A stretch of DNA of 64,000 nt from GCA-2731375 sp964631725 (GCA_964631725.1 CAZVYX010000010.1:55527-119526), one strand, 5' to 3'; positions 8,784 through 20,447 are shown, numbered from the stretch's first letter. Notes: generated by a model not told the origin, from the letters alone. Numbers and translations are program-made.

Positions 8784-9335
8784 ATGGCCGCCGGGCACCG
8801 CGCACATGACGACCGGCTGCTTGATGCCCTTGGCGCGCTCAAGGGAGAGGCTTTTTCCGGCGGAATGTGGCGCGTGGTCCGCGAGGGACGATCGGTCCTC
8901 GATGGCTCGCGCGGCGCCGGGCGTTGGAACCCCAATCACCTGAGCGTCCTTTACGGCAGCACCGCGCCGGACGGGGCCATTGCCGAAATTCATTTCCATT
9001 TGAGCCAGGGCCAATCGGTCTTTCCCTCGCGCATGCGCCACCGTCTCCATGAGCTAAGAATCACGACGGACAGAACCCTTATTCTCGCCGATCTTGCCCA
9101 ACTCGTGGCGCTCGGGGTGGACGAGGCGAATTACAGGGAGATGCTGTACGGGCACACGCGCGAGATCGCAGATGCCGCCGCGTTCCTTGGCTTCGATGGC
9201 ATTGTCGCCCCATCGGCCCGCTGGTCCTGCGAGACAATCGTGCTATTCCTTGATGCCATCCCCTTGGACAATATCGAGCCTGTCACGGAAGCGCCCATCA
9301 ACTGGAACGACTGGCGCGCCCGCAACAGGCGCTGA
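8784..9335 (+). CDS. RES-domain toxin
   Basis: This 183-residue protein matches the RES fold related to ADP-ribosyl transferases. Arg30 (MWRVV), Arg47 (GRW), Tyr57 (LYGS) and Glu68 (AEIHF) fall in the expected order. A late serine in the SARWSCETIV segment completes the R-E-S pattern that names the family. Characterised RES toxins degrade or consume NAD+, arresting growth. It sits two bases after its antitoxin and converges on clpB with only 11 bp between stops. All motif residues are present, so the gene appears intact. Confidence 0.85.
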   Translation: MAAGHRAHDDRLLDALGALKGEAFSGGMWRVVREGRSVLDGSRGAGRWNPNHLSVLYGSTAPDGAIAEIHFHLSQGQSVFPSRMRHRLHELRITTDRTLILADLAQLVALGVDEANYREMLYGHTREIADAAAFLGFDGIVAPSARWSCETIVLFLDAIPLDNIEPVTEAPINWNDWRARNRR

Positions 9336-9346
9336 AATGCGATTTC

Positions 9347-11947
<2,601 letters not shown>

Positions 11948-12106
11948 TCTTACATCTCCGTTCAAGCGCGCCTTGCCGCGGCCCCCATCGTGCCTCCGAA
12001 TAAATCCCGAAGCACATAACTGGCGAGTCCGCCATCAACGCCTTGCAGTCAATGCCCGGTCCTTCTATGAAGCAACCACGGCAGTCCATAACATACTCTG
12101 AATATG

Positions 12107-12126
12107 GTGTTGCCTAGGCGCAACAC
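12107..12126. repeat. Inverted repeat in the clpB/MOSC divergent intergenic region
   Basis: GTGTTGC and GCAACAC flank a 6-bp CTAGGC spacer. On the minus strand the repeat lies between CTTG (12129-12126) and an ACCATATT element 17 bp further on. This spacing resembles the sigma32 promoter reported for alphaproteobacteria. It could be an operator for either gene or part of a heat-shock promoter for clpB; neither can be decided here. Confidence 0.35.
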
Positions 12127-12171
12127 AAGGTTCTATCACGTTGCGAAACAACAGTTTTATTTGAGAAAATT

Positions 12172-12942
12172 ATGAGCCGTATTGCACAGATATTCCGTTA
12201 TCCGGTCAAGGGATTGAGCCCGGAGCCAATGTCCCGGGCCGAATTGTCGCCGGGCCGGACCATACCGCTGGACCGGGCCTTCGCCCTGGCCCATGGTTCG
12301 ACCCAGTTCGACGCGGCCAATCCGAAGTTTCTGCCGAAGACGAAATTTCTGATGCTGGCCCGCAATGAGCGTCTGGCGGCGTTAAAATGCCGGTATCACG
12401 ACGAGACCCAGGAGTTGATCATTGAGCGGGACGGCAAACAGGTCGCCCGGGGCCGCCTGGACATGCCCGTGGGGCGGCAGATGATTGAGCAATTTTTTGC
12501 CGCATACATGGCGGACGAAGTGCGCGGCAGTCCGAAGTTGCTGCGCGCGCGCAACCATACCTTTTCCGATATGCCGCGCCATTGTCTGTCGCTGATCAAT
12601 ATTTCCAGCCTGCGGGAGTTGGAGCGCGTGATGAAGGTGCCGCTGGATCCCCTGCGGTTCCGCGCCAATATCTATTTCGATACCGGCCAACCCTGGCAGG
12701 AATTTGATTGGTGCGACGATGATGCCGGGGTGGAGATCAGGATCGGCAACGACGTCGTCGTCCGGGCCTTTTCCAGGACCCAGCGCTGTGCGGCAACGAA
12801 TGTAAATCTGGAAACCGCCGACCGTGACACCAACATACCGTTACAATTACAGCAGGCGTTCGGCCACACTGATATGGGGATTTACGTGGAAGTCATCCGG
12901 GGCGGTACCGTCAAGCCAGGCGATACGGTAACGCCGGACTAA
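12172..12942 (+). CDS. MOSC domain protein (YcbX-like)
   Basis: This 256-residue protein opens with an N-terminal MOSC beta-barrel motif (RIAQIFRYPVKGLSPEPM) and ends in a MOSC domain. The conserved cysteine is Cys206 in RTQRCAATNV, the residue thought to hold the molybdenum cofactor or its sulfur in this superfamily. No 2Fe-2S ferredoxin domain follows, unlike E. coli YcbX. Relatives act in molybdenum-enzyme reduction of N-hydroxylated compounds, which needs a redox partner. It stands alone on the plus strand between two minus-strand genes. Confidence 0.85.
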   Translation: MSRIAQIFRYPVKGLSPEPMSRAELSPGRTIPLDRAFALAHGSTQFDAANPKFLPKTKFLMLARNERLAALKCRYHDETQELIIERDGKQVARGRLDMPVGRQMIEQFFAAYMADEVRGSPKLLRARNHTFSDMPRHCLSLINISSLRELERVMKVPLDPLRFRANIYFDTGQPWQEFDWCDDDAGVEIRIGNDVVVRAFSRTQRCAATNVNLETADRDTNIPLQLQQAFGHTDMGIYVEVIRGGTVKPGDTVTPD

Positions 12943-12989
12943 CAAGTCCAATCGCGGTAACAGCGGCAAGCAATGCCGGGCAGCAAGCG

Positions 12990-13799
12990 CTAGCTGGTTT
13001 CGGCATCCTCCGCCACGGCGGCTGCCGCGGGGCTTTCACTTTCGGTTGTGGCTGCTTCGGCTGCCGCGGCATCAGGTGCCGGTGCGGGGCGGCGTCTGCG
13101 GCGTGGTTGACGGCGCGGGGCGGCGTCCTCCGCCGCCAAGCCATCCTGGCCGGCGTCATCATCGCTGTCTTTCCTTTGGCGGCCACGTCCGTTGGCGCCG
13201 CTGGCATCGCGTGCCTTGCGTCCACTTTCAGACATCGCGGCCAGTTCCGCCGGGTTCATGGGCGCTTCCAAGGCGCGCGCTTCCTCGGCCTCTTCGGGCG
13301 CACTGGCGTCAGTATCAGCCGATGCATCATCAAGCGTTCCGGTTCCCGTAACGACAACAACACCTGTATCGTCGTCAAGGCTTTCCGTGGCGGCGACGAC
13401 TTTCGCCTCCTCGACCTTCGCTTCTTCCGCGCCGTCGGATCTTGCACCATCGCCATCGACCACGGCCGCATCATTGCCGCGCCCGCCGCGATTTTGCTGT
13501 CCCCGGCCACGGTTATCGCGCTGATCGCCTTCGCCAGCCTGCTGTTGCTGCTGTTTGGTGGCCTGCATCAGGCGGTAATAATGTTCCGCATGCTGGAAAA
13601 AATTTTCCGCCGCGACACGGTCGCCCGACAGCATCGCATCACGTCCCAACGCCATGTATTTGTCATATACAGTGGACGCCGTACCCCGGATTTTCACATC
13701 CGGTCCGCTGCTGTCGTAGCTTCGATTAGGGGAGTTATTAAACCCCCTGCGACCGCTGGGACGGCCACGTCCCCGTCTTTGGGGTCCGCTCTGTCTCAT
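12990..13799 (-). CDS. DUF4167 domain protein
   Basis: This 269-residue protein has a basic Arg/Gly N-terminus (GPQRRGRGRPSGRRG), then the conserved block STVYDKYMALGRDAMLSGDRVAAENFFQHAEHYYRLM at about 43-79 that defines DUF4167. The rest is low complexity: acidic and Ala/Glu-rich in the middle, Arg-rich near residues 205-245 and Ala/Glu-rich at the end. The family is typical of alphaproteobacteria and usually follows prfA-prmC, as here. The RGG-like basic tracts suggest nucleic-acid or ribosome contact, but I know of no established function. No strong ribosome binding site precedes the ATG. Confidence 0.85.
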   Translation of the reverse strand: MRQSGPQRRGRGRPSGRRGFNNSPNRSYDSSGPDVKIRGTASTVYDKYMALGRDAMLSGDRVAAENFFQHAEHYYRLMQATKQQQQQAGEGDQRDNRGRGQQNRGGRGNDAAVVDGDGARSDGAEEAKVEEAKVVAATESLDDDTGVVVVTGTGTLDDASADTDASAPEEAEEARALEAPMNPAELAAMSESGRKARDASGANGRGRQRKDSDDDAGQDGLAAEDAAPRRQPRRRRRPAPAPDAAAAEAATTESESPAAAAVAEDAETS

Positions 13800-14137
13800 A
13801 GCACCGTCTTGAGTTGTGTCTACAATTCGAACGCCAATTCAAGGTTCCCAAGGTCGATATATCGGACCGCTGGTTTTACCCCAACCCTGCCGTTGTATCG
13901 CCAACGGCGGATCTTTCGCCAATATCTTCAATCGAAGTTAGACACGCCGTTTGCTTTCAGGTTGTCTGTATTTTGCCGGCCTAGCTAATTGGCCTCAGAT
14001 TTCCAGACTGCAATGTGGGTATGTCTCTTGGGAACCGCCCGTCCCGTCACGACAGTGTTCCTACTGATCGCGATGGCCGTTCCTTGCCGTTCGCTTATGA
14101 ACCTAGCCGTTGACGGCGAAAAAACCAACCCCTTTTT
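13800..14137. other. Intergenic region between prmC and the DUF4167 gene
   Basis: This 338-bp stretch holds no convincing ORF. It contains an inverted repeat GCCGTTG-N6-CAACGGC (13889-13908) about 90 bp upstream of the DUF4167 start, and a short GCCGT/ACGGC stem (14107-14118) just after prmC without a T-run. The first could be a leader structure or operator. The length would allow a small RNA, but nothing recognisable is seen. Confidence 0.4.
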
Positions 14138-15016
14138 TTAGTTTCCGGGGGATACGACAAAACAGCGCGCAACCCCGGCCAAATCGGAATGACGGCTTTC
14201 GACCGTCAAACCGGTGTCATCCATGATCCGCTGCAGCGGCGCGGTCTGACCCTGGCCGTATTCCAGGACCGCCCGGCCGCCGGTGCGCAGCAGCCGCTTC
14301 ACATCCGGCAACAGTGCGCGATAGGCCGCCAAACCATCTTCACCGCCGTCCAGCGCCAATCCCGGATCGTGGCACCGCACCTCCGGCTCGAGGCGGGCGA
14401 TGTCAGCCGAGGGAATGTAGGGTGGATTGGCAACGATCAAATCAAAAGCGCCCGCCAGCCCCTGGCCCCAATCACCAACCAGAAAATGGGCGCGCCGGTC
14501 GAGCCCGAGGCCGCGGGCATTCTCCCTGGCCAGACGGGCCGCGGCGGCCGAGATATCGACGCCAAGGCCCCAGGCCCGGGGACGTTCCCGCAGCAGGGCG
14601 AGCAGCAGGCAGCCCGAACCGGTGCCAAAATCGGCAATTCGATACGGCCCATCCTTTTGAGGTAATTGGTCCAGTGCGGCTTCGACAGCTGTTTCGCTAT
14701 CGGGGCGCGGGTCCAGAACCGCCGGCCCAATATGAAAATCAAGGCTCCAGAACTCCCGCCGACCCAACAGGCGCGACACCGGCTGCCGCGCGGCGCGGGC
14801 CGCAATCAACTGGGAAAAGGCCTGGGCCTCCGCCTCGCTCAACCGACGCTCCGCCTCCCTGATCAGAGTGAGGCGATCGCCGCCAATGGCATGGGCCAAC
14901 AAGACCGCGCTGTCCAGGCCCGTGTCTTCGATGCCCGCGCCGCGCAACTCCCGTCCAGCCGCCGCAAGGGCCTGGCGCAGGGTCAATTCTGGAGTAATCC
15001 CGGTCCCATCAGCCAT
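14138..15016 (-). CDS. prmC: Peptide chain release factor N5-glutamine methyltransferase PrmC
   Basis: This 292-residue SAM-dependent enzyme methylates the glutamine of the GGQ motif in release factors. The SAM-binding motif DFGTGSG is at about 129-135 and the catalytic NPPY at 197-200, with the PrmC-specific helical N-terminus before them. Its start lies 8 bp inside prfA, which encodes its substrate, so the two are translationally coupled. Confidence 0.96.
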   Translation of the reverse strand: MADGTGITPELTLRQALAAAGRELRGAGIEDTGLDSAVLLAHAIGGDRLTLIREAERRLSEAEAQAFSQLIAARAARQPVSRLLGRREFWSLDFHIGPAVLDPRPDSETAVEAALDQLPQKDGPYRIADFGTGSGCLLLALLRERPRAWGLGVDISAAAARLARENARGLGLDRRAHFLVGDWGQGLAGAFDLIVANPPYIPSADIARLEPEVRCHDPGLALDGGEDGLAAYRALLPDVKRLLRTGGRAVLEYGQGQTAPLQRIMDDTGLTVESRHSDLAGVARCFVVSPGN

Positions 15017-16088
15017 GATCTTCCAGATCGGCCAGCAAACTGGCCTGATGGTCCGCGATCAGGGCGTCCACCACCTCGTCCACGGCCTCGCCACTCATCA
15101 TTTTTTCCAGTTTGTAGAGAGTCAGGTTAATGCGGTGATCGGTGACCCGGCCTTGGGGAAAATTGTAGGTGCGGATGCGTTCCGAGCGATCGCCGCTGCC
15201 GACCTGTTCCTTTCGGGCCGAGGCGCGCTCCCCTTCCGCCTTTTGCCGCTCGGCATCATAGAGACGCGCGCGTAGCACCTTCATGGCCTGGGCCCGGTTC
15301 TTGTGTTGGGATTTGTTGTCCTGGCATTGCACCACGACGCCCGTGGGCAGATGGGTGATGCGGATTGCCGAGTCCGTCTTATTGACGTGCTGACCGCCCG
15401 CGCCTTGCGCGCGGTAGGTATCGACGCGCAAATCCGAAGGGTCGACATCAACATCGATTTCCTCCGCCTCGGGCAGGACCGCCACGGTGGCGGCGGAGGT
15501 ATGGATGCGGCCCTGGGATTCCGTTTCCGGCACCCGCTGGACCCGATGCACGCCGGATTCAAACTTCAGCTTCGCGAACACGCCCCTGCCGGTGACCGAG
15601 GCAACGGCATCGCGTATACCGCCAAGGTCGGATTCACTGACATCCATCAGTTCGAACTTCCAGCCGTTGATTTCGGCATAGCGTTGATACATGCGCAGCA
15701 GATCCGCCGCGAACAGGGCGGCTTCGTCACCGCCCGTACCCGCCCGCACTTCCAGAATGGCATTCTTGGTGTCGGCGGCATCGCGGGGCAGCATGGCGAC
15801 CTGCAATCCCGCCTCCAGCTCCGGCAGCCGGGCCCGCGCCGCCGCCATCTCCTCCGTCGCCAGCTCCCGCATCTCGGGATCGCTGTCAGGATCGGCCACC
15901 ATGCCGCCCAAATCGGCGATCTCGGTACGCAGGTCGCGCACCGCCTGGGCTGTCTTGGCGACCGGCGACAGTTCCGCATACTCCTTCGACAGGCGCACGA
16001 AATCGTCGCTGGCCCCGCCCTCGGCCATGGTGGCCTCCAGCTCCGCCAGACGCTTCAGGATGCCGTCTATTTGTTCTTCGCCGATCAT
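15009..16088 (-). CDS. prfA: Peptide chain release factor 1
   Basis: This 359-residue RF1 terminates translation at UAA and UAG. The codon-recognition tripeptide is Pro-Glu-Thr at 187-189 (RF1 type PxT rather than the SPF of RF2), and the GGQ that enters the peptidyl transferase centre is at 231-233. The start overlaps the hisS stop by 4 bp and its stop overlaps prmC, so hisS-prfA-prmC form a compact unit. Confidence 0.97.
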   Translation of the reverse strand: MIGEEQIDGILKRLAELEATMAEGGASDDFVRLSKEYAELSPVAKTAQAVRDLRTEIADLGGMVADPDSDPEMRELATEEMAAARARLPELEAGLQVAMLPRDAADTKNAILEVRAGTGGDEAALFAADLLRMYQRYAEINGWKFELMDVSESDLGGIRDAVASVTGRGVFAKLKFESGVHRVQRVPETESQGRIHTSAATVAVLPEAEEIDVDVDPSDLRVDTYRAQGAGGQHVNKTDSAIRITHLPTGVVVQCQDNKSQHKNRAQAMKVLRARLYDAERQKAEGERASARKEQVGSGDRSERIRTYNFPQGRVTDHRINLTLYKLEKMMSGEAVDEVVDALIADHQASLLADLEDHG

Positions 16089-17332
16089 GACAGCAATTTT
16101 CGCAGATGGGTCCCTATATCGTCCAGCGCGACATCGTGCTGGCCGCCATCATCCAGGTCGCGCAGGGTGACAATACCCTTGGCAATCTCGTCATCGCCCA
16201 GGATCAAGGCCGCCCGGGCGTTCTGCTTGTTGGCCCGCTTCAGACGCCGGCTGAGATTGCCGCGAAAAGCCATATCAACCGTGAAGCCCTCCCGGCGCAA
16301 ACCATGGCACAATTTCAGCGCCAGACCCTCCGCCTGCTCCCCCAGGGGTACAAAGGCGACCGGGCGGACGGGCGGGGGTGTGTGTTCCGCCAGCATGCCC
16401 AGGCGCTCAATACCGCCGGCCCAGCCAATTCCAGGTGTCGGCGGGCCGCCCAGCATTTTGATCAGGCCGTCATAGCGCCCACCGGCGATCACCGCGCCCT
16501 GGGACCCCAGCGCGTCGGTGACGAACTCAAAAGCGGTATGGGTATAATAATCCAGACCCCGAACCAGGCGCTGGTTCAGATTGTAGGCGATGTCCAGCAC
16601 ATCCAGACCTTCACAGACGGCGGCGAAGAAATCCTGCGAGGCGGCGTTTAGATATTCCTTCATCAAGGGGGCGTCGGCGACAATGCGTTGGTCGCCCTCA
16701 TCCTTGGAATCCAGAATGCGCATGGGATTGCGGGTCAATCGATCCACGCTGTCCTCGGAAAGCCTGTCCTTGTGGTCCGAGAAATAGGCCACCAGCGCGT
16801 CGCGGTAGGCCAGGCGGCTTTCCGGATCGCCGAGGGTATTCAGCTCCAGCGTACAACGCTCCAGCACACCCAATTGATGCAGAATTTCGCCACCAAGGGT
16901 GATGATCTCAATATCGGCGCCGGGACCTTCCACGCCGAGGATTTCGGCATCAATCTGATGGAACTGCCGCTGCCGCCCTTTTTGCGGCCGTTCATAACGA
17001 AAGGCGGGGCCATGGGCGAAAAACTTCAGGGGCAGATCCTGCTGCATACCGCCGGAAATAAAGGCCCGGCAGATCCCGGCGGTAAATTCCGGGCGCAGGG
17101 TGACATCCTCGCCGCCACGGTCGGTAAAGGTATACATCTCCTTGCGCACCACGTCCGAACCTTCACCCATGGTACGGGCGAACACCGGCGTGAACTCGAA
17201 AATCGGGATATCGATATCGCCGAAGCCATAGCGGTGGGCGCAATCGCGCGCGGTTTCGACCACATGTTGGTGACGCGCCGCGGTCTCGCCGACAATATCG
17301 TGGGTGCCGCGCACCGATTGTATCTTTGCCAT
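16085..17332 (-). CDS. hisS: Histidyl-tRNA synthetase
   Basis: This 415-residue class II synthetase attaches histidine to tRNA-His. Motif 2 is visible as FAHGPAFRYERPQKGRQRQF, and the histidine-specific stretches LVRGLDYYTHTAFEF and GGRYDGL follow. The C-terminal ~100 residues form the anticodon-binding domain (PVAFVPLGEQAEGLALKLC onward). Its start is 7 bp after the ispG stop on the same strand, and its stop overlaps prfA by 4 bp. Confidence 0.96.
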   Translation of the reverse strand: MAKIQSVRGTHDIVGETAARHQHVVETARDCAHRYGFGDIDIPIFEFTPVFARTMGEGSDVVRKEMYTFTDRGGEDVTLRPEFTAGICRAFISGGMQQDLPLKFFAHGPAFRYERPQKGRQRQFHQIDAEILGVEGPGADIEIITLGGEILHQLGVLERCTLELNTLGDPESRLAYRDALVAYFSDHKDRLSEDSVDRLTRNPMRILDSKDEGDQRIVADAPLMKEYLNAASQDFFAAVCEGLDVLDIAYNLNQRLVRGLDYYTHTAFEFVTDALGSQGAVIAGGRYDGLIKMLGGPPTPGIGWAGGIERLGMLAEHTPPPVRPVAFVPLGEQAEGLALKLCHGLRREGFTVDMAFRGNLSRRLKRANKQNARAALILGDDEIAKGIVTLRDLDDGGQHDVALDDIGTHLRKLLS

Positions 17333-17339
17333 ACTCGTC

Positions 17340-18446
17340 TTACTCCGCCGCCGCGGCCTTCAATTCCGCAAGTTTGTTTTCCACCAGCTCCACCACATGA
17401 TCGACGAAGCCTTCATCACCAATCTTGTGATCGGCAACGCCGCTTAGATACACCATATGGGTGCCCCGGCCACCTCCCGTGACGCCGATATCGGTCTCCC
17501 GCGCCTCGCCCGGGCCATTGACCACGCAGCCCATGATCGACAGCGTCATGGGTGTCGCGATATGCGCCAGGCGCTGCTCCAGCGTCTCCACCGTCTGGAT
17601 CACGGGAAAAGCCTGCCGGGCGCAGGAGGGGCAGCTTACAATAGACACACCGCGATGACGCAGCCCCAGGGCCTTTAGAATCTCGAAACCGGCATGAATC
17701 TCTTCCACCGGATCGGCCGACAGCGAGACCCGGATGGTATCGCCAATTCCGGCCCACAACAGGCTGCCCAGGCCGATGGAGGATTTGACCGTGCCGCCAC
17801 GCAGGGCACCGGCCTCGGTAATGCCGAGATGCAGCGGATAATCACAGGCCTCGGCCAGGCCCTGATAGGCGGCGACGGAGAGAAATACATCCGATGCCTT
17901 GACCGAAATCTTGAAGTTCTCGAAATTATTGTCCTCCAGCAGCCGGGCGTGGTTTAGGGCGCTTTCCACCATCGCCTCCGGGCACGGTTCGCCATAGCGT
18001 TCCAGCAATTCCTTTTCCAGACTGCCGGCATTGACGCCAATGCGCATGGAACAGCCGTTGGCCCGGGCCGCCTGTACGACTTCACGTACGCGGCTTTCAG
18101 CACCAATGTTGCCGGGGTTGATGCGCAAACAGGCCGCACCATTGTCGGCGGCCTCCAGAGCCCGGCGATAGTGAAAATGAATGTCGGCGATGATGGGCAC
18201 GGTGGTTTGGTCGACGATTTGCCGCAGCGCGGCCGAGGATGCCTCATCCGGACAGGAGACCCGGACAATATCGGCCCCGGCCTCCTCCAACGCGTGGATT
18301 TGCGCCACCGTCGCCGGAACATCGTGGGTCAGCGTCGTGGTCATGGACTGCACGCTGATCGGCGCATCGCCGCCGACGGCAACGTCACCAACCTGGACCT
18401 GACGGCAGCGCCGGCGGGTAATGTCACGATAGGGACGCAGGCTCAT
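17340..18446 (-). CDS. ispG: 4-hydroxy-3-methylbut-2-enyl-diphosphate synthase (flavodoxin-dependent)
   Basis: This Fe-S enzyme of the MEP isoprenoid pathway reduces MEcPP to HMBPP. The family motifs VSCPSCARQAFPV, GCVVNGPGEARETDIG and the N-terminal MTTTLTHDVPATVAQI are present. The CxxC pair plus the GCVVNGPGE cysteine supply the 4Fe-4S ligands. A TTG at 18464 would extend the frame by six codons, but ATG at 18446 gives the usual MSLRPYRDI start. It leads the ispG-hisS-prfA-prmC run and is about 118 bp downstream of rodZ, the usual partner upstream of ispG. Confidence 0.96.
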   Translation of the reverse strand: MSLRPYRDITRRRCRQVQVGDVAVGGDAPISVQSMTTTLTHDVPATVAQIHALEEAGADIVRVSCPDEASSAALRQIVDQTTVPIIADIHFHYRRALEAADNGAACLRINPGNIGAESRVREVVQAARANGCSMRIGVNAGSLEKELLERYGEPCPEAMVESALNHARLLEDNNFENFKISVKASDVFLSVAAYQGLAEACDYPLHLGITEAGALRGGTVKSSIGLGSLLWAGIGDTIRVSLSADPVEEIHAGFEILKALGLRHRGVSIVSCPSCARQAFPVIQTVETLEQRLAHIATPMTLSIMGCVVNGPGEARETDIGVTGGGRGTHMVYLSGVADHKIGDEGFVDHVVELVENKLAELKAAAAE

Positions 18447-18563
18447 GAATTGGCGCTCGTTCAAATTGGACCGGTCAACGCGGTAACGGACCAGTGGGAA
18501 GGATGCAATAGCAACAATTCGTTGCCGATAACAGGCAAGATCAAGATTGGGCGCGCTAAAATT

Positions 18564-20348
18564 CTAGGGGCGTTCGCTGTTCGCGGGCTGCATTTGTCCA
18601 CGCAGATCCTCAGCCGTCAATTTGATGTTGCGGCGCACCTGCCCCAAGGGGCCAAGTGTACCCAATGCCTCGCCATCCACCATAATCTCAATGGCACCCG
18701 CATTGCCGGTCATTAGGACCAGATCAGTCCGGTTGGGCGCATGATAGCTGTCGCCGGGCCGCAACATGCGGGTCAGCAGCAGCTCATTGTTGGCGCCCTG
18801 AACCTGGACCCAGGATTCGGCGCGTGCCCGCAGCACAACCCGAACATCGCGGTTGGAAGCACCGTATATTTGTGGCCGGTAGCCCAAGCTGCCCGTCGCG
18901 GCGGTCCTGGACAGACCCTCGGCGCTACCATCCGCGATTTCCTCGCTGCCCCCTTCCGAAAGGGGCCGGGCCGGCGCGGCGGGCGCCGCAGGCGGCGGCG
19001 GCGGCGTTATCGCGGCCTGATCCGACGGCATCGCCGGGGCCGTATCCACATCGCTGCCCTCCCGCAAGGAAGGCGCCGACGATGACGAAACCCGAGCGAC
19101 CGGCTGCGTTGGCGACACCTGCTCCGTCGCCTCGACGGGTTTGGCCGGTTCGCCGTCTGCCGGCCGGTTGACGGCATCCGATGCATTCAGGCTTTCCGGC
19201 GGGTTATTGCTGGTTGCGGCGGCGGCCTGCCCATCCGGGCCAACCGTGGAAGAGGTTCCCGCTGTTTGTTCCGCGGCAGGCTCCGTCGCCGAGCCCGGCA
19301 ACGTCGCGACCGGAGACGGGTCCGAGGCTTCGACCGGGGACGCCGCGCCGCGTGCCGCCAATTTCGTCGTCGACGGTATATCGCCAATGCTAACGGCCCT
19401 ATCCGCCTCGGGCGCCGCGTTGTTGCCGTTCGATTCATCGTCGGCGTTTGCCAGACCGCTAACATCGGCGGCGGCGGCCCGCTCCCCTTCATCGGAACCC
19501 TGTGTTGTGCCCGCCGCTGTCTGAGCGGTTTCCTCATCATTGCCAGCCGCGCCCTGATCAGCCGGTTGACCAGAGGCGCTGCTACCAGATGGCTCGGCCA
19601 GGGCGGATGCCGGCGGGGCCACAGCCGGCGTTTCGCCGGTTTCAGCGGTTCTGGCCGACGGCTGATCCGCACTTGGCGTGCCGGGCGCAGCTTCAGGCGA
19701 AGGCGGCGCCGTTGCGGTCCCCGCCTCACTCCCGGCTGGCGCCGTATTGTCAACGCGGCTCGGCGGTTTCCATGGCGCCGTCTCGGTCGCCGTCTGATAG
19801 GGTGTGAGGCGTTGTGGCGGCTCGGCGACGCCCTCGATCGGCACGAGATCGCGCTGCTCAAGAAATATCCAGCCGCCGTACACAGCGCCCGCAACCAACA
19901 GCGATATCAGGGCCAGGCTCAGGCCCGGCCGCCGGGCCTCTTCAAGGGGTTCGGGAAAGACCAGGCGGCCCTCAACGGGGGCGAGCGTAGCCTCCTGTTT
20001 GAACTGGCGAATAATTTCATCACCGTCCAGGCCAAGAAATTCACTATAGGTGCGCAAGAATCCAACGGCATATGTCGGCCCCGGCAAATCATCTATGCGG
20101 CCGTCCTCCAATGCCTCCAAATATGCCAGTTGTATCCGCAAAGTTGTCGCGACATCGATTAGGGAAAGCTGCCTGCGCTGCCTCTCGGCCCGCATTTCGA
20201 CGCCCACGCCTTCATAGGCTTCCCCTTCGACCGGTTCTTCAATTTGCCGCAAATGCAACCCGCGTGCCGACCCCCGCGCCCAGCCATCCTTGCTTCCCAG
20301 GCGCCCGGTTTCCTCGGGCTGTTCATCCACGATCTTCCGATCAGTCAT
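18564..20348 (-). CDS. rodZ: RodZ-like cytoskeletal protein (HTH_25, transmembrane helix, DUF4115)
   Basis: This 594-residue membrane protein has a cytoplasmic HTH_25 domain at about 45-115 (GVEMRAERQRRQLSLIDVATTLRI...). One transmembrane helix follows (about 142-162, GLSLALISLLVAGAVYGGWI). Then comes a very long Ala/Pro/Ser/Thr/Glu-rich periplasmic linker (about 180-480) and a C-terminal DUF4115 beta domain (about 495-580). RodZ links MreB to the elongation machinery and shapes rod cells. The linker is far longer than in E. coli RodZ (337 aa), although long linkers occur in alphaproteobacteria. Adjacency to ispG is conserved widely. Function is by homology. Confidence 0.85.
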   Translation of the reverse strand: MTDRKIVDEQPEETGRLGSKDGWARGSARGLHLRQIEEPVEGEAYEGVGVEMRAERQRRQLSLIDVATTLRIQLAYLEALEDGRIDDLPGPTYAVGFLRTYSEFLGLDGDEIIRQFKQEATLAPVEGRLVFPEPLEEARRPGLSLALISLLVAGAVYGGWIFLEQRDLVPIEGVAEPPQRLTPYQTATETAPWKPPSRVDNTAPAGSEAGTATAPPSPEAAPGTPSADQPSARTAETGETPAVAPPASALAEPSGSSASGQPADQGAAGNDEETAQTAAGTTQGSDEGERAAAADVSGLANADDESNGNNAAPEADRAVSIGDIPSTTKLAARGAASPVEASDPSPVATLPGSATEPAAEQTAGTSSTVGPDGQAAAATSNNPPESLNASDAVNRPADGEPAKPVEATEQVSPTQPVARVSSSSAPSLREGSDVDTAPAMPSDQAAITPPPPPAAPAAPARPLSEGGSEEIADGSAEGLSRTAATGSLGYRPQIYGASNRDVRVVLRARAESWVQVQGANNELLLTRMLRPGDSYHAPNRTDLVLMTGNAGAIEIMVDGEALGTLGPLGQVRRNIKLTAEDLRGQMQPANSERP

Positions 20349-20438
20349 GGCATATACTTCCAGATTGGGCCCTGCCGGCCAACTTACTCATACCGTAACC
20401 TACTGCCCCACACCGCTGGTCCGCCCGGCGGTCGCCGC

Positions 20439-20447
20439 TGTGGATAA
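20439..20447 (-). promoter_or_regulatory. Perfect DnaA-box sequence upstream of rodZ
   Basis: TTATCCACA reads on the minus strand in the 150-bp rodZ-ptsP gap, next to an AT-rich run. Only one exact box is seen, so an origin is not implied; it could be a DnaA-responsive promoter element or chance. Confidence 0.3.

Noticed and set aside
13820..13836. ATTCGAAC resembling a tRNA T-loop on the minus strand
   Set aside because: The flanking bases do not form a T-stem and no anticodon or acceptor arm is present.
14107..14118. GCCGT/ACGGC stem after prmC as a terminator
   Set aside because: The loop is only two bases and no T-run follows in either direction.
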